DNA of 64,000 bases, taken from assembly GCF_000422885.1 (NCBI RefSeq), contig NZ_AUGX01000029.1:1-64000 (forward strand), in the 5' to 3' direction. The translations under genes and the position numbers were made by a program. Below are positions 35,001-42,722 of this stretch, piece by piece. The notes below the pieces were generated by a model that saw nothing but the letters and a program-made list of their open reading frames with translations, ran no database searches and was not told where the DNA came from. Origin of the DNA: Ottowia thiooxydans DSM 14619 (GTDB lineage Bacteria > Pseudomonadota > Gammaproteobacteria > Burkholderiales > Burkholderiaceae_C). Positions within the stretch are counted from its first letter, which is position 1. Each line of letters starts with the position of its first letter.

Positions 35001-35299
35001 ATATCGACCAACGACTCGCCCGCATCGAGCAGCGCAGCGCAAGCGTGCGACGCCTTAGAGACCAATTGCTCGGCTACAGATCTACTTGCAGCAACGAGGC
35101 TGTCGCTGGCACCTCCGGTTGCCTTGTCCGCGAACTCGATCTTGCCTTTCAGCAGCGAATTGCCAACGCCGGTGGCTCCCACTCGCGCCTGCTTGTCGAA
35201 ACTTTCCGAATCCACGACATTCACACCCGCACTCACCCCATTCATCGGGTTCAAAGGTGAGAAGCTCAGGCAGCTCTCATTTGAAATAGTAGCTTTCAT
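32024..35299 (-). CDS. Giant ankyrin-repeat protein, about 30 repeats (putative effector)
   Basis: A 1091-aa protein that is almost entirely ankyrin repeats. After a polar N-terminus of about 80 residues (MKATISNESCLSFSPLNPMN...), about 30 units of roughly 33 residues follow, consensus GxTALMLAAxNGHxxVVxxL then LxAGAxxNA. A few central units (about the 5th-8th) are degenerate. Some neighbours are nearly identical at DNA level, for instance the 99-bp tandem copies around 33061-33258, showing recent unit duplication. Bacterial proteins of this kind are often delivered into eukaryotic cells. The ATG at 35299 follows GGAG. The promoter motif at 35353-35380, the neighbouring chaperones and the relic copy support an effector role; this is inference. 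Confidence 0.8.
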   Translation of the reverse strand: MKATISNESCLSFSPLNPMNGVSAGVNVVDSESFDKQARVGATGVGNSLLKGKIEFADKATGGASDSLVAASRSVAEQLVSKASHACAALLDAGESLVDMDALTYLDVHSDEAIRAFRHASAQGQLDVVRGWIQAGADVNAADSRGDTALMLAAESGHKAVVAELRKAGADVNAVNKRGQTALMLAAGNGHLEVLSELLKDGANINSAAHGGNTALMFAAHGGQQMAVVMLLNAGADMNALNSSRETALTLATQRGHETVVVEILKAGGDALADDLDALLRVSIAKGHQGVEAALIEAGARVKAEPGSEGLTAVMRAAQVGHQVELQKLLMIKPPLAADLGHNLGVALNVLGLNGHQAAMEGLQNAFTHAVGDDLELSAALMIATSRGHHSVVTMLRAAGAQENARDLYGRTALMLAADNGQQDVVAELLKAGAPLDARENHGFTALMLAAQNGHRAVVAELLKNDHDINASNQFGDTALMIAAKSGQQGVVSDLLKAGADIDAVNHSGATAVLLAAQMGQVDVVRQFQRAGANMHATTTGETALMLAAQSGYLEVVSELRSFGVDLLATNEAGANALMLAAQSGQLKVVSELRKLGLNINDTTTDGHTALMLAAERGHLDVVTALANAGAEMNTVNSFGETALMLAAANGHQSVVTALANAGAEMNTVNRFGETALLLAAKNGHIATVKELSQAGLSLHATNLKGETALLLAAKNGHVAMVNELSQAGLSLHATNLKGETALLLAAENGHLTMVNELHQAGLDINAKNDRGESPLLLAAKNGHEKMVNKLLQLKASPHLVDYGGGTALMLAAESGHAHMMRALVNAGLDIESTDSSLRTALMYAAKKGHESVIVELLKMGAKVNVESDDGKTALMYAAENGHSAALSRLIEAGADINAYTHRGATVLSRAISNGNPEVVSKLLNAGASTHPLFGEDALTRASRYGHQGVVIELLKHGEDINYISWGGHTALKVAAKNGHLGVLNILLESGANVNASGMFGTTPLMEAVANGHLAASTALVKAGADINAPNRMYDTALMMAAQHGHDDVVLMLIQNGADITAKNWMGATALDIAKKYKNDGAENILRKHIS

Positions 35300-35603
35300 A
35301 ATACTTAATATCTCCTTTTTATTCAGAAATTAGCATTTGCGCGCCTACTAATTGAGTAACCACCAAAACACGTAAGTTCCCTGCAACTACTCCGCAAAAC
35401 GAAAAATCGACAAACACCCCCTCTGACTTACGCATGTCTCGGTGCAGATAAATGATTTGACGCAGGTGCTGCAAGACCGCCTGACATCGGAGCTTGCGCT
35501 TTATGCCGGGCTGGTTCCGGTGGGGCTGATCGTCCTGCAGCACTTGCAACTGAGCTTGAAGGCCCGCCTCAGCCGGTACTGGGCTGATTTCGGGCAACTG
35601 GCA
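35300..35603. other. Upstream region of the ankyrin gene
   Basis: It holds the promoter motif at 35353-35380 and sequence shared with 31465-31655. Open frames on both strands (such as 35319-35597 minus) have no recognisable content and partly echo the 847-aa gene, so this part is probably also recombined debris up to the IS630 relic. Confidence 0.5.
35353..35380 (-). promoter_or_regulatory. ECF-type promoter motif upstream of the ankyrin gene
   Basis: Minus strand: GGAACT (35380-35375), 15 bases, TTACTCA (35359-35353), 54 bases before the start codon. This has the same spacing as the motif before the 557-aa gene, although the surrounding sequence there is unrelated. Confidence 0.6.
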
Positions 35604-36090
35604 CTATCGAGCAGCCAACACATCCCAAACATGCTTCATCGGGTTGAGCTCAGGCGCATACGAGAGTAGTACCAACAGATAGATATTGGTCGGTGCTTCG
35701 AGTGTGTCGCTACGATGCCAGCTCGCACCATCAATCTCCACGGCGATGCACCCACAGGGTGACGTGCCTGGTTGACGAGAATTACCTTGGCCTGTCAACG
35801 AAAGCTATCTTGGCCGGCGTCTGCACCCGTTCCAGGCCGCTCCGGGAGGCGGGTTTATCGTGAACCGCTCGTCATTCACGAAGGTTCGCGTTGTGCCCGG
35901 CACCTGCGAACGTCCGAGATGTGTCCAAGACGAACGTCGTCCTGGGCCATCCGCTTGATGGTTTGGCCTTGGGCCCCGTCTTGACAGATTTCAGCAAGCG
36001 TTTGGGGGAATTTTTTGCCAACTCAACCTGAGCTTTTGGATCGTTTGGGAGACGGCGCTTATCGGGAACAAGCTTTCCGCAGTCGTGGCG
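35604..36090 (-). pseudogene. Broken IS630-family transposase
   Basis: Minus-strand frames contain pieces of an IS630-type DDE transposase. Near 35930, MAQDDVRLGHISDVRRC matches the first catalytic Asp region. After a gap and frame change, VEIDGASWHRSDTLE and LLSYAPELNPMKHVWDVL match the second Asp and Glu regions. The frame ends at an early TAG (35604-35606). The middle of the catalytic domain is missing and the frame is shifted, so it is dead. It abuts the right direct repeat, suggesting a role in the island's history. Confidence 0.75.
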
Positions 36091-36256
36091 GCGCAGCATT
36101 GAATCGCCAGAGCGCTACGTGCTCCAGGTGCAATGGGAAACACTGGAGGACCACACCAAGGGATTTCGCGAATCTCCCCTGTTCAGCGAGTGGCGGGCGA
36201 TTATCGGGCCGTTTTTAACGGCACCGCCGAACGTGGAGCATTTCCAGGAGTTTTGA
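36091..36256 (+). pseudogene. 3' remnant of the ABM gene
   Basis: The last 166 bases of an ABM-domain gene match 24651-24816, ending with the same stop. There is no start or N-terminal half; upstream sequence is IS630 debris. It overlaps the intact tag 3' end just as the left copy does. Confidence 0.88.
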
Positions 36257-36419
36257 AAGCTCTACGAGCCTTATCGGCTTCGGCCCTGATGACGCAATCT
36301 TGGGCATGGTCGTTGACGATACCCGCCGCCTGCATGAATGCATACATGGTGGTGGGTCCTACAAACTTCCATCCAAGCTTTTTCAGGTCTTTGGAGAGTT
36401 GAACCGACTCCGCAGAGGT
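36091..36419. repeat. Right flanking direct repeat of the accessory island
   Basis: This is the counterpart of 24651-24980 in the same orientation, about 87 percent identical by a hand count over 300 bases. Here the tag part continues into an intact gene and the ABM part is cut, the reverse of the left copy. Confidence 0.92.
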
Positions 36420-36848
36420 AGACACAATCTGTGGCTGCGTGGATTGCAGCGCCGTGGGTTCGTAGCGCCAGAAAAATGCGGCCAAAGACCCCTCTCGATC
36501 GACCATTTCCCGGGCGCAACGCGCATTTTGGATAACCGCTTCTATCTTTCCGCGGTGACGGACAATACCGCTATCACCCAGCATATTTTGAATATCATCC
36601 GCGGTAAATCGAGCCACAAGATCGAAGTCGAAACCCTTGAACGCTGCTCGAAAATTCTCCCGTTTGGTGAGAATAGTGCGCCAGCTAAGACCTGATTGAA
36701 ATCCCTCGAGACTTAACTTCTCGAACAGCGTCCGATCGTCTTTGACTGGAAAGCCCCAATCATCATCATGATAAGGAAAGAATTCCTGCGCTCCCGCACA
36801 CCAATGACAACGGAGTCGGCCATCCGGGCCAGGAATTGAGGTGCTCAT
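36201..36848 (-). CDS. tag: DNA-3-methyladenine glycosylase I
   Basis: This base-excision repair enzyme (215 aa) removes 3-methyladenine from alkylated DNA. Motifs: RCHWCAGAQEFFPYHDDDWG, LFEKLSLEGFQSGLSWRTIL, KRENFRAAFKGFD, GIVRHRGKIEAVIQNA, FVGPTTMYAFMQAAGIVNDH and the zinc-type HAQDC near the end. The residue corresponding to Glu38 of E. coli Tag (in YHDNEWG) is Asp here (YHDDDWG). A C-terminal tail of about 30 residues is longer than in E. coli. The 3' end overlaps the ABM remnant on the other strand. Confidence 0.92.
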   Translation of the reverse strand: MSTSIPGPDGRLRCHWCAGAQEFFPYHDDDWGFPVKDDRTLFEKLSLEGFQSGLSWRTILTKRENFRAAFKGFDFDLVARFTADDIQNMLGDSGIVRHRGKIEAVIQNARCAREMVDREGSLAAFFWRYEPTALQSTQPQIVSTSAESVQLSKDLKKLGWKFVGPTTMYAFMQAAGIVNDHAQDCVIRAEADKARRAFKTPGNAPRSAVPLKTAR

Positions 36849-36970
36849 GATTTGGCTTTGGTAGGGGAAGGCATGGCACCAATACTAAGCTCTATCCAAG
36901 ACGTCATGCGCCCCCCGGGAAAGGTCCGCAAGAGGCGCTAACCCACAACGCTTAGGTTACAGCGATGAGC

Positions 36971-37672
36971 TTAATAACGGACTGGTGTCCCTACCGGTTG
37001 ATTCATAGGTCCAGGTGCTGGTGCAGCAGCTACAGCACGCTCGGCCAGGAAAATTTCAACACGACGATTCTGAGCCCTGCCGGCATCTGTGCCGTTGTTG
37101 GCAATCGGTTCATGGGAGCCTCGGCCTTCGGTGCGCACGCGGCGCGAATCCACGCCGCGAGCAGAGAGATAGTCGCGCACGCTATTGGCACGCTCTACTG
37201 AAAGCGGGTTGTTGATGGCGTCACTTCCGGTTGAATCCGTGTGGCCAACAATCACCACCTCGGTGTTGGGTTGACCACCCAGGCCATTGGCGAATTGGTC
37301 CAGAATTGGACGCAGGGCCGGCTGGATGTCTGCACGGCCTGTGGAGAACGAAATATCGTTAGGGATATTGAGCTTGAGCTGGTTGTCCGACGTCTGCGTG
37401 ACTTGTACGCCCGTACCAGCCGTGGCACGCTGCATATCGGCCTTCTTGTTCTCCATATATCGCGACCAGGCATAACCGCCGAGTGCACCAACGCCCGCGC
37501 CAATGGCGGCCCCGCCTCCGTCACCGATCAGCCCGCCGGCCACCGCGCCTATGCCCGCTCCAATGCCGGTATTGCGCTGCGTCTCGGTCATGTTCGCGCA
37601 ACCTGTCATGAAAACAGCGGCAGCGCTGACTGAAAGCACCAAAGTGCGACTGGAAGAAATAGTACGCTTCAT
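36971..37672 (-). CDS. OmpA-family lipoprotein (YiaD-like)
   Basis: This outer-membrane lipoprotein (233 aa) has the lipobox FMTGC at about residues 20-24. A glycine-zipper region follows (NTGIGAGIGAVAGGLIGDG, GGAAIGAGVGALGGYAW), then a C-terminal OmpA-type peptidoglycan-binding domain. The latter has ISFSTGRADIQPALRPIL, VVIVGHTDSTGSDAINN, LSVERANSVRDYLSARGVD and NRRVEIFL. The ATG at 37672 has AAGGATG upstream. It should tether the outer membrane to the cell wall. Confidence 0.92.
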   Translation of the reverse strand: MKRTISSSRTLVLSVSAAAVFMTGCANMTETQRNTGIGAGIGAVAGGLIGDGGGAAIGAGVGALGGYAWSRYMENKKADMQRATAGTGVQVTQTSDNQLKLNIPNDISFSTGRADIQPALRPILDQFANGLGGQPNTEVVIVGHTDSTGSDAINNPLSVERANSVRDYLSARGVDSRRVRTEGRGSHEPIANNGTDAGRAQNRRVEIFLAERAVAAAPAPGPMNQPVGTPVRY

Positions 37673-37913
37673 AACTAACATCCTTCTAATAAAGCAGCGA
37701 ATCTGTTTGAGATGCACCTTAAGCTAGGCGCCGTGTCATGTACAGGCCCGAAGACCCTGTTCAAGGCCCGTTCTGACATGTTAGGGCGGGAACTGCACCT
37801 TGCAGCACATCACAATTCCCATTCCGTATTTTCCGCACGCTTTGTGCAAAGACTTTGAACAGGTTCCTGGTTCATTGGAACCCAGTCAATCAATTCTCAC
37901 TGTAGGACGACAT

Positions 37914-38375
37914 CTAAATCGATCCGTGCGGGGCTGTTTCGCGATCATTACTGGCTACTAGTTTCTTGAGCAAAGCCATCAATTCGAGTTGCTCTGAATC
38001 ATTCAAGGGTGACAAAATCCGCTCCTGTACGCGGACCACATCGGCCTGCATGCTGGCCACTGCGTTCTCACCAGTTGGAGTCAGCCACAAAAGCTTGCGC
38101 CTGCGATCCAGATCAGCGGCCTGCCTGCGCAACCACCCCTTTTTTTCCAGCCTTGCAATGACTGAGCCAATAGTGGCCGCATCGAATGCAACGCGACCCG
38201 CCAACGTGATCTGATCGACCCCGGGTGCGTGCATAAGCGCATTGAGAATGGCGAACTGAATCGGCGTCACCCCAAAGGCCGAGGTCTCCTCGGCAAAGGT
38301 CGCGACGGAAATCTGGTGCGCGCGCCGAATCAGATGACCCGGAGCCTGCTCGAATGCGAAACTGCCCTGCTGCAT
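37914..38375 (-). CDS. MarR-family transcriptional regulator
   Basis: This 153-aa winged-helix regulator has LIRRAHQISVATFAEETSAF, VTPIQFAILNALMHAPGVDQ, TLAGRVAFDAATIGSVIARL and EKKGWLRRQAADLDRRRKLL, the MarR helix-turn-helix and wing. Its layout is like repressors that sense aromatic acids. The start is the ATG at 38375. It diverges from the Nudix gene at 38412, so the 36-base gap may hold both promoters and its operator. Confidence 0.9.
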   Translation of the reverse strand: MQQGSFAFEQAPGHLIRRAHQISVATFAEETSAFGVTPIQFAILNALMHAPGVDQITLAGRVAFDAATIGSVIARLEKKGWLRRQAADLDRRRKLLWLTPTGENAVASMQADVVRVQERILSPLNDSEQLELMALLKKLVASNDRETAPHGSI

Positions 38376-38411
38376 CCGGCAAGTGTAAGCGGCGGCTACA
38401 CTGCAGTTCTC

Positions 38412-38972
38412 ATGCAGCGCAAACAGATCAAGCATTGCCGCGAATGCGGAACCGCCGTGAGCTACCGTATTCCGGACGACGGGGACACGCGGGAGCGCGC
38501 GATTTGCCCGAATTGCGGCACCATACATTACGTCAACCCCTTGCTGGTAGTCGGCACCGTCCCCTACCTGGGTGACCGGGTTCTTCTATGCAAGCGAAAC
38601 ATTGAACCCAGGCTGGGCAAATGGACATTGCCAGCTGGATTCATGGAAATGGATGAAACGGTAGCCCAAGGGGCTGCTCGCGAGACCGCGGAAGAAGCTG
38701 GCGCGCAGATTGAAATGGGACCGTTTTTCAGCACCATGAGCATTCCGCGCGTGGGACAGGTGCACGTTTTCTATCTGGCCCGATTGCTGAGCGATCAATT
38801 CGATCCGGGATACGAAACCATGGAAGCCCGTTTGTTTCACGAAGCTGAAATACCTTGGGAGGAGATCGCCTTCACCACCGTGCGGGAAACGCTCAAGTGC
38901 TTTTTTGACGACCTCCGGCGTGGCGCTTGGGGTATTCACGACATCGATATCCATTGGCAGCCACCTCAATAA
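38412..38972 (+). CDS. Nudix hydrolase with N-terminal zinc ribbon
   Basis: This 186-aa Nudix enzyme has a zinc ribbon at the N-terminus (CRECG at about residue 9 and CPNCG at about 34). The Nudix box GFMEMDETVAQGAARETAEEAG holds the metal-binding Glu residues (REtxEEaG). The zinc ribbon plus Nudix layout is like NudC/ADP-ribose pyrophosphatase types acting on nucleotide diphosphates; the exact substrate is open. The start at 38412 is chosen for a complete zinc ribbon. It is followed directly by aat. Confidence 0.9.
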   Translation: MQRKQIKHCRECGTAVSYRIPDDGDTRERAICPNCGTIHYVNPLLVVGTVPYLGDRVLLCKRNIEPRLGKWTLPAGFMEMDETVAQGAARETAEEAGAQIEMGPFFSTMSIPRVGQVHVFYLARLLSDQFDPGYETMEARLFHEAEIPWEEIAFTTVRETLKCFFDDLRRGAWGIHDIDIHWQPPQ

Positions 38973-39740
38973 GTGCAGCCCCCCTCTCAACCTCCGCTCG
39001 CCATGCTGAGTCCAGGCGAGCCCTTCCCTCCGCTACAGCAGGCCTGGCCCGCACACTCGGCTGCACCGGGCTTGCTCGCAACCGGCGGCATTCTCGACGT
39101 GCCCACTTTGCTGGCAGCCTACTCTGCCACCATCTTTCCCTGGTTTAGCGAGGGTGAACCCATTCTTTGGTGGAGCCCAGACCCGCGCATGGTGCTGGAT
39201 GTATCTTGTTTTCGACTGCATCGCTCCATGCGCAAGACGCTACAGCGCTTTCGCATGAGTGCGCACTGCGAAATCCGTATAGATACGGCATTCGACAGCG
39301 TCATCAGCTCTTGCGCGGGCATTCAGCGCGCAGATCAGGCCGGCACCTGGATCGTGCCAGACATGGTGGCGGCTTATAGAAACCTGCATGCCGCAGGTTA
39401 TGCCCACAGCGTGGAAACCTGGGTAGAAGGCCGTCTCGTGGCCGGGTTGTATTGCGTCGCGATCGGGCGCGCCGTTTTCGGGGAATCCATGTTCACGACC
39501 GTCAGCGACGGCTCAAAGATCGCCCTGGCAGCCTTGGTGGCTTTCTGCCGCGAGCACGCCATTGCCTTCATTGACTGCCAGCAGGCCACGCGCCACCTCG
39601 CATCGCTGGGCGCCAATCCCATGCCACGGCTGCAATTCGCTGAACGCGTCCAGGAGCAGCTTCCGAAGCCGCCGCCACGTTGGCAGTTCGACCCCGTATA
39701 CTGGAATACGTTGATGCCTCCCTCCACTTTCGACCGGTGA
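38973..39740 (+). CDS. aat: Leucyl/phenylalanyl-tRNA-protein transferase
   Basis: This transferase (255 aa) adds Leu or Phe to proteins with N-terminal Arg or Lys, marking them for ClpAP/ClpS degradation. Motifs: [81 protein letters not shown] and [19 protein letters not shown] at 38973 directly follows the Nudix stop; an ATG at 39003 is the alternative. The gene ends by overlapping bpt (GTGA). Confidence 0.93.
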   Translation: MQPPSQPPLAMLSPGEPFPPLQQAWPAHSAAPGLLATGGILDVPTLLAAYSATIFPWFSEGEPILWWSPDPRMVLDVSCFRLHRSMRKTLQRFRMSAHCEIRIDTAFDSVISSCAGIQRADQAGTWIVPDMVAAYRNLHAAGYAHSVETWVEGRLVAGLYCVAIGRAVFGESMFTTVSDGSKIALAALVAFCREHAIAFIDCQQATRHLASLGANPMPRLQFAERVQEQLPKPPPRWQFDPVYWNTLMPPSTFDR

Positions 39741-40528
39741 CGCACCTCAAGGACCTCCCACTTCAAACGCTGCAGTTCTATGCCACGGCTCCCTACCCGT
39801 GCAGCTATCTGCCAGCGCGCCAGGCGCGTTCGCAAGTAGCCACCCCGAGCCATTTGATCAATAGCGATGTCTATTCCGGCCTGGTGCTGAAGGGATTTCG
39901 CCGCAGCGGGATGTTCACCTACAGGCCGTATTGCGACGGCTGCAATGCTTGCACCCCCGTCCGGATCAAAGTTGCGGATTTCCTGCCAGACCGAAGCCAG
40001 CGCCGCGCCCGCGCACAGCACGCAGGGCTGCAAGTGCGGGTACTCAAGCTATGCTTCGTGCCCGAGCACTATCAGCTTTACCTGCGCTACCAGACCGGCC
40101 GCCACACGGGTGGTGGGATGGACCATGACAGCGTAGACCAGTACACGCAGTTCCTGCTGCAAAGCCAGGTCAATTCAAGACTGGTGGAATTCCGTGAACC
40201 CGCCGAGGACGGCAGCTACGATGCAGCCGGAGCCTTGAGGATGGTAGCCATCATCGACCTTCTTAACGACGGCATCTCTGCGGTTTACACTTTCTATGAT
40301 CCCCTGCCCAAGACCAGCTACGGCACCTACGGTGTCCTGTGGCAGATTGAGCAGGCCGCCGCACTCGGCTTACCCTATGTCTATCTTGGTTATTGGATCC
40401 AGGGCAGTCCAAAAATGGAATACAAGGCGCGCTTTGGACCTTCCGAACGGCTGGAGGGTGATCGCTGGATTCCCCAACCCGACGCCCGAACCAAATTTGC
40501 GGTCTCTGCACACGATCAAAAGGGCTGA
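39737..40528 (+). CDS. bpt: Aspartate/glutamate leucyltransferase
   Basis: This 263-aa protein is the second N-end-rule transferase. It adds Leu to proteins beginning with Asp or Glu and resembles eukaryotic arginyltransferase (Ate). Motifs: [52 protein letters not shown] and [20 protein letters not shown]. The start is GTG at 39737, overlapping the aat stop. aat-bpt as a coupled pair puts both N-degron branches under one control. Confidence 0.93.
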   Translation: MTHLKDLPLQTLQFYATAPYPCSYLPARQARSQVATPSHLINSDVYSGLVLKGFRRSGMFTYRPYCDGCNACTPVRIKVADFLPDRSQRRARAQHAGLQVRVLKLCFVPEHYQLYLRYQTGRHTGGGMDHDSVDQYTQFLLQSQVNSRLVEFREPAEDGSYDAAGALRMVAIIDLLNDGISAVYTFYDPLPKTSYGTYGVLWQIEQAAALGLPYVYLGYWIQGSPKMEYKARFGPSERLEGDRWIPQPDARTKFAVSAHDQKG

Positions 40529-40556
40529 GCTCTCCAGGCCTTAAAACTAACTAACC

Positions 40557-41342
40557 ATGCGCAAGTCCAACCCAGATGCCCACGCCACGCCCACCATTCA
40601 GGTGATTGAGCGTATGTTCGCGTTGATCGATGTCCTGGCCTCACGGGAAGAAGCCATGTCGCTCAAGCAAATAAGCGAACAAACCGGACTTCACCCTTCC
40701 ACCACGCACCGCATCCTCAATGATCTGGCCTCCGGCCGTTTTGTGGATCGTCCAGAAGCGGGCAGCTATCGTCTGGGAATGCGGCTCCTGGAATTGGGCA
40801 ACCTCGTCAAAGGGCGGCTCAACGTACGCGATGCAGCTTTGGAGCCCATGCGCGAGCTGCACAAACTCATTCAACAACCAGTGAACTTAAGCGTTCGTCA
40901 GGGTGATGAAATCGTCTATATCGAGCGCACCTACAGCGAAAGATCAGGCATGCAGGTGGTGCGAGCCATAGGCGGCCGTGCACCGCTTCATCTGACTTCC
41001 GTGGGTAAGCTGTTCCTGGCGGCAGATGATCTTGTGCGTGTGCGGGCCTACGCCACGCGCACCGGCCTTCCGGGACACACACGCAACAGCATCACTCAGT
41101 TGCCGGTGCTGGAACGCGAGCTTGTGAAAACCCGCCAGTTGGGCGTGTCTGTAGACAATGAGGAATTGGAAACCGGAGTGCGTTGCATGGCAGCCGGCAT
41201 CTACGACGACCAAGGCAAGCTGGTCGCAGGCTTGTCAATTTCCGCACCCGCAGATAGACTGGATGACAGTTGGCAGCCCAAGCTCAAATCGACGGCCAGC
41301 CATATTTCCGCAGCCTTGGGCAATCACGAGGCGAAGCGCTAG
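40557..41342 (+). CDS. IclR-family transcriptional regulator
   Basis: This 261-aa regulator has an N-terminal winged helix (residues about 12-75: MSLKQISEQTGLHPSTTHRI then LNDLASGRFVDRPEAGSYRL) and a C-terminal effector domain. The latter has LSVRQGDEIVYIERTYS, APLHLTSVGKLFLAA and TGVRCMAAGIYDDQGKLVAG. IclR proteins control carbon-source operons. No adjacent catabolic operon shows its target. It lies 28 bases downstream of bpt on the same strand. Confidence 0.92.
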   Translation: MRKSNPDAHATPTIQVIERMFALIDVLASREEAMSLKQISEQTGLHPSTTHRILNDLASGRFVDRPEAGSYRLGMRLLELGNLVKGRLNVRDAALEPMRELHKLIQQPVNLSVRQGDEIVYIERTYSERSGMQVVRAIGGRAPLHLTSVGKLFLAADDLVRVRAYATRTGLPGHTRNSITQLPVLERELVKTRQLGVSVDNEELETGVRCMAAGIYDDQGKLVAGLSISAPADRLDDSWQPKLKSTASHISAALGNHEAKR

Positions 41343-41380
41343 CCTCTCAACTCCGCCCCCTGGATCGACCGGTCGCGCGA

Positions 41381-42604
41381 TCAGCCGGCGATAGCGGCCC
41401 CAGCCAGGGTGCTAACACCGTGCTGTTGATGCTCCATCCAGCGGCGTACGCGCTCAGCATCCGCTATGCGGCTGAACTTACCAGCTGAGTCCAGAAACAC
41501 CATGATGATTTTGCGCCCTGCGACACGGGCTTGCATGACCAGGCACTGGCCTGCCTCGGAGATGTACCCAGTCTTCTGCAAGCCGATCTGCCACTCAGGG
41601 CTGTGTACCAGCCGGTTGGTGTTGTTGTACTGAATGACACGGCTGCCGACCGCCACCTCGTAGCCTGGCGAGGTTGAAAGCTGGCTCAGCAGCGGATCCT
41701 GAGACGCTGTGGCCACCAGAGTGGCGAGATCAACCGCACTGGAACGGTTCCCGCTTGAAAGGCCCGTAGGCTCAACGTACCGGGTATCTTTCATGCCCAA
41801 CATAAGGGCACGTGCATTCATAAGGCCAACGAAACGCGTCATTCCTCCCGGAAAGCTGCGGCCCAGTGCATGGGCTGCACGGTTTTCGCTGGACATGAGA
41901 GCCAGATGCATCAATTCGCCACGAGTCAGCACACTGCCCACGGCCAAACGCGAGCGGCTACCTTTTTCAGTGTCTACATCTTCCGCCGTGATGGCGATCA
42001 TTTCATCGAGCGGCAGACGGGCGTCGGAGACGATGAGACCGGTCATCAACTTGGTAAGAGAGGCAATTGGCAAGACGGCATGATCGTTCTTGCTGAAAAT
42101 CACTTCACGGGTGTCTTGATCAACCACCAGCGCCACGCTGGATTTCAGATCCAGGGGATCATCCACAGCATGCAAGCCGGCCATCTGACCGAAAGACAAT
42201 CTCGGCGCAACAACCGGGTGCTCTGCTGCTCGTGAGCGCAGCGACAGGCGCGTTTCACGTGCGGCCAGCGAACGACCGGCCTTGGCGCCTTTTCCACCTA
42301 AGCGGGCACTCACGCGCTCGCCACGATTCTTACCCGACTGATTCTTGGCAGTCGTTGCAGATTTTCCCTTGGCGGGACGGGATTCGGCTACCGTCGCTTT
42401 GCCCTTACTGCTCTTTTGCGCAGCGGCTGACTTGGCTTTGGAAGGCGCTGGTGCGGCGCGTTTGGAAGCTTGACGCTCGGACGGTTTTTTGGCCGCCGCC
42501 TCCACGGGAACAGCCGGCGCCAGCCACACCAGACTCGTGGCTGTCGCAACCATGAGGACCCTCTTGGATATCGATCCCAAATTGCGAAGCGCACCAGTCC
42601 ACAT
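41381..42604 (-). CDS. D-alanyl-D-alanine endopeptidase (PBP7-like, family S11)
   Basis: This secreted low-molecular-mass penicillin-binding protein (407 aa) trims peptidoglycan cross-links. After a signal peptide (VLMVATATSLVWLAPAVPVEA) comes a Lys/Ala/Ser-rich linker of about 85 residues. The S11 domain follows, with SLTKLMTG (SxxK), SSENRAAHAL (SxN) and LQKTGYISEAG (KTG). The basic linker is long compared with E. coli PBP7 and may bind cell-wall polymers or DNA. It converges with the IclR gene. Confidence 0.9.
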   Translation of the reverse strand: MWTGALRNLGSISKRVLMVATATSLVWLAPAVPVEAAAKKPSERQASKRAAPAPSKAKSAAAQKSSKGKATVAESRPAKGKSATTAKNQSGKNRGERVSARLGGKGAKAGRSLAARETRLSLRSRAAEHPVVAPRLSFGQMAGLHAVDDPLDLKSSVALVVDQDTREVIFSKNDHAVLPIASLTKLMTGLIVSDARLPLDEMIAITAEDVDTEKGSRSRLAVGSVLTRGELMHLALMSSENRAAHALGRSFPGGMTRFVGLMNARALMLGMKDTRYVEPTGLSSGNRSSAVDLATLVATASQDPLLSQLSTSPGYEVAVGSRVIQYNNTNRLVHSPEWQIGLQKTGYISEAGQCLVMQARVAGRKIIMVFLDSAGKFSRIADAERVRRWMEHQQHGVSTLAGAAIAG

Positions 42605-42722
42605 GATTTTTACTCACCCAAAAAACAACAATTGGACGAAGTGTATTCAAATGGGAAAAATCATGCAATATCAGCGAGTTATTTTATTTTGTTAACCCAA
42701 TTTCAAATAACTGTATAAAAAC

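Noticed and set aside
25340-36090. PIP or hrpII boxes (TTCG-N15/16-TTCG) upstream of the effector-like genes
   Set aside because: Upstream regions were read on both strands; single TTCG words occur but no correctly spaced pair was seen.
37850-37863. A 14-base sequence shared with 59807-59820 in inverted orientation
   Set aside because: A 14-mer shared twice in 64 kb is expected by chance; no longer similarity flanks it.
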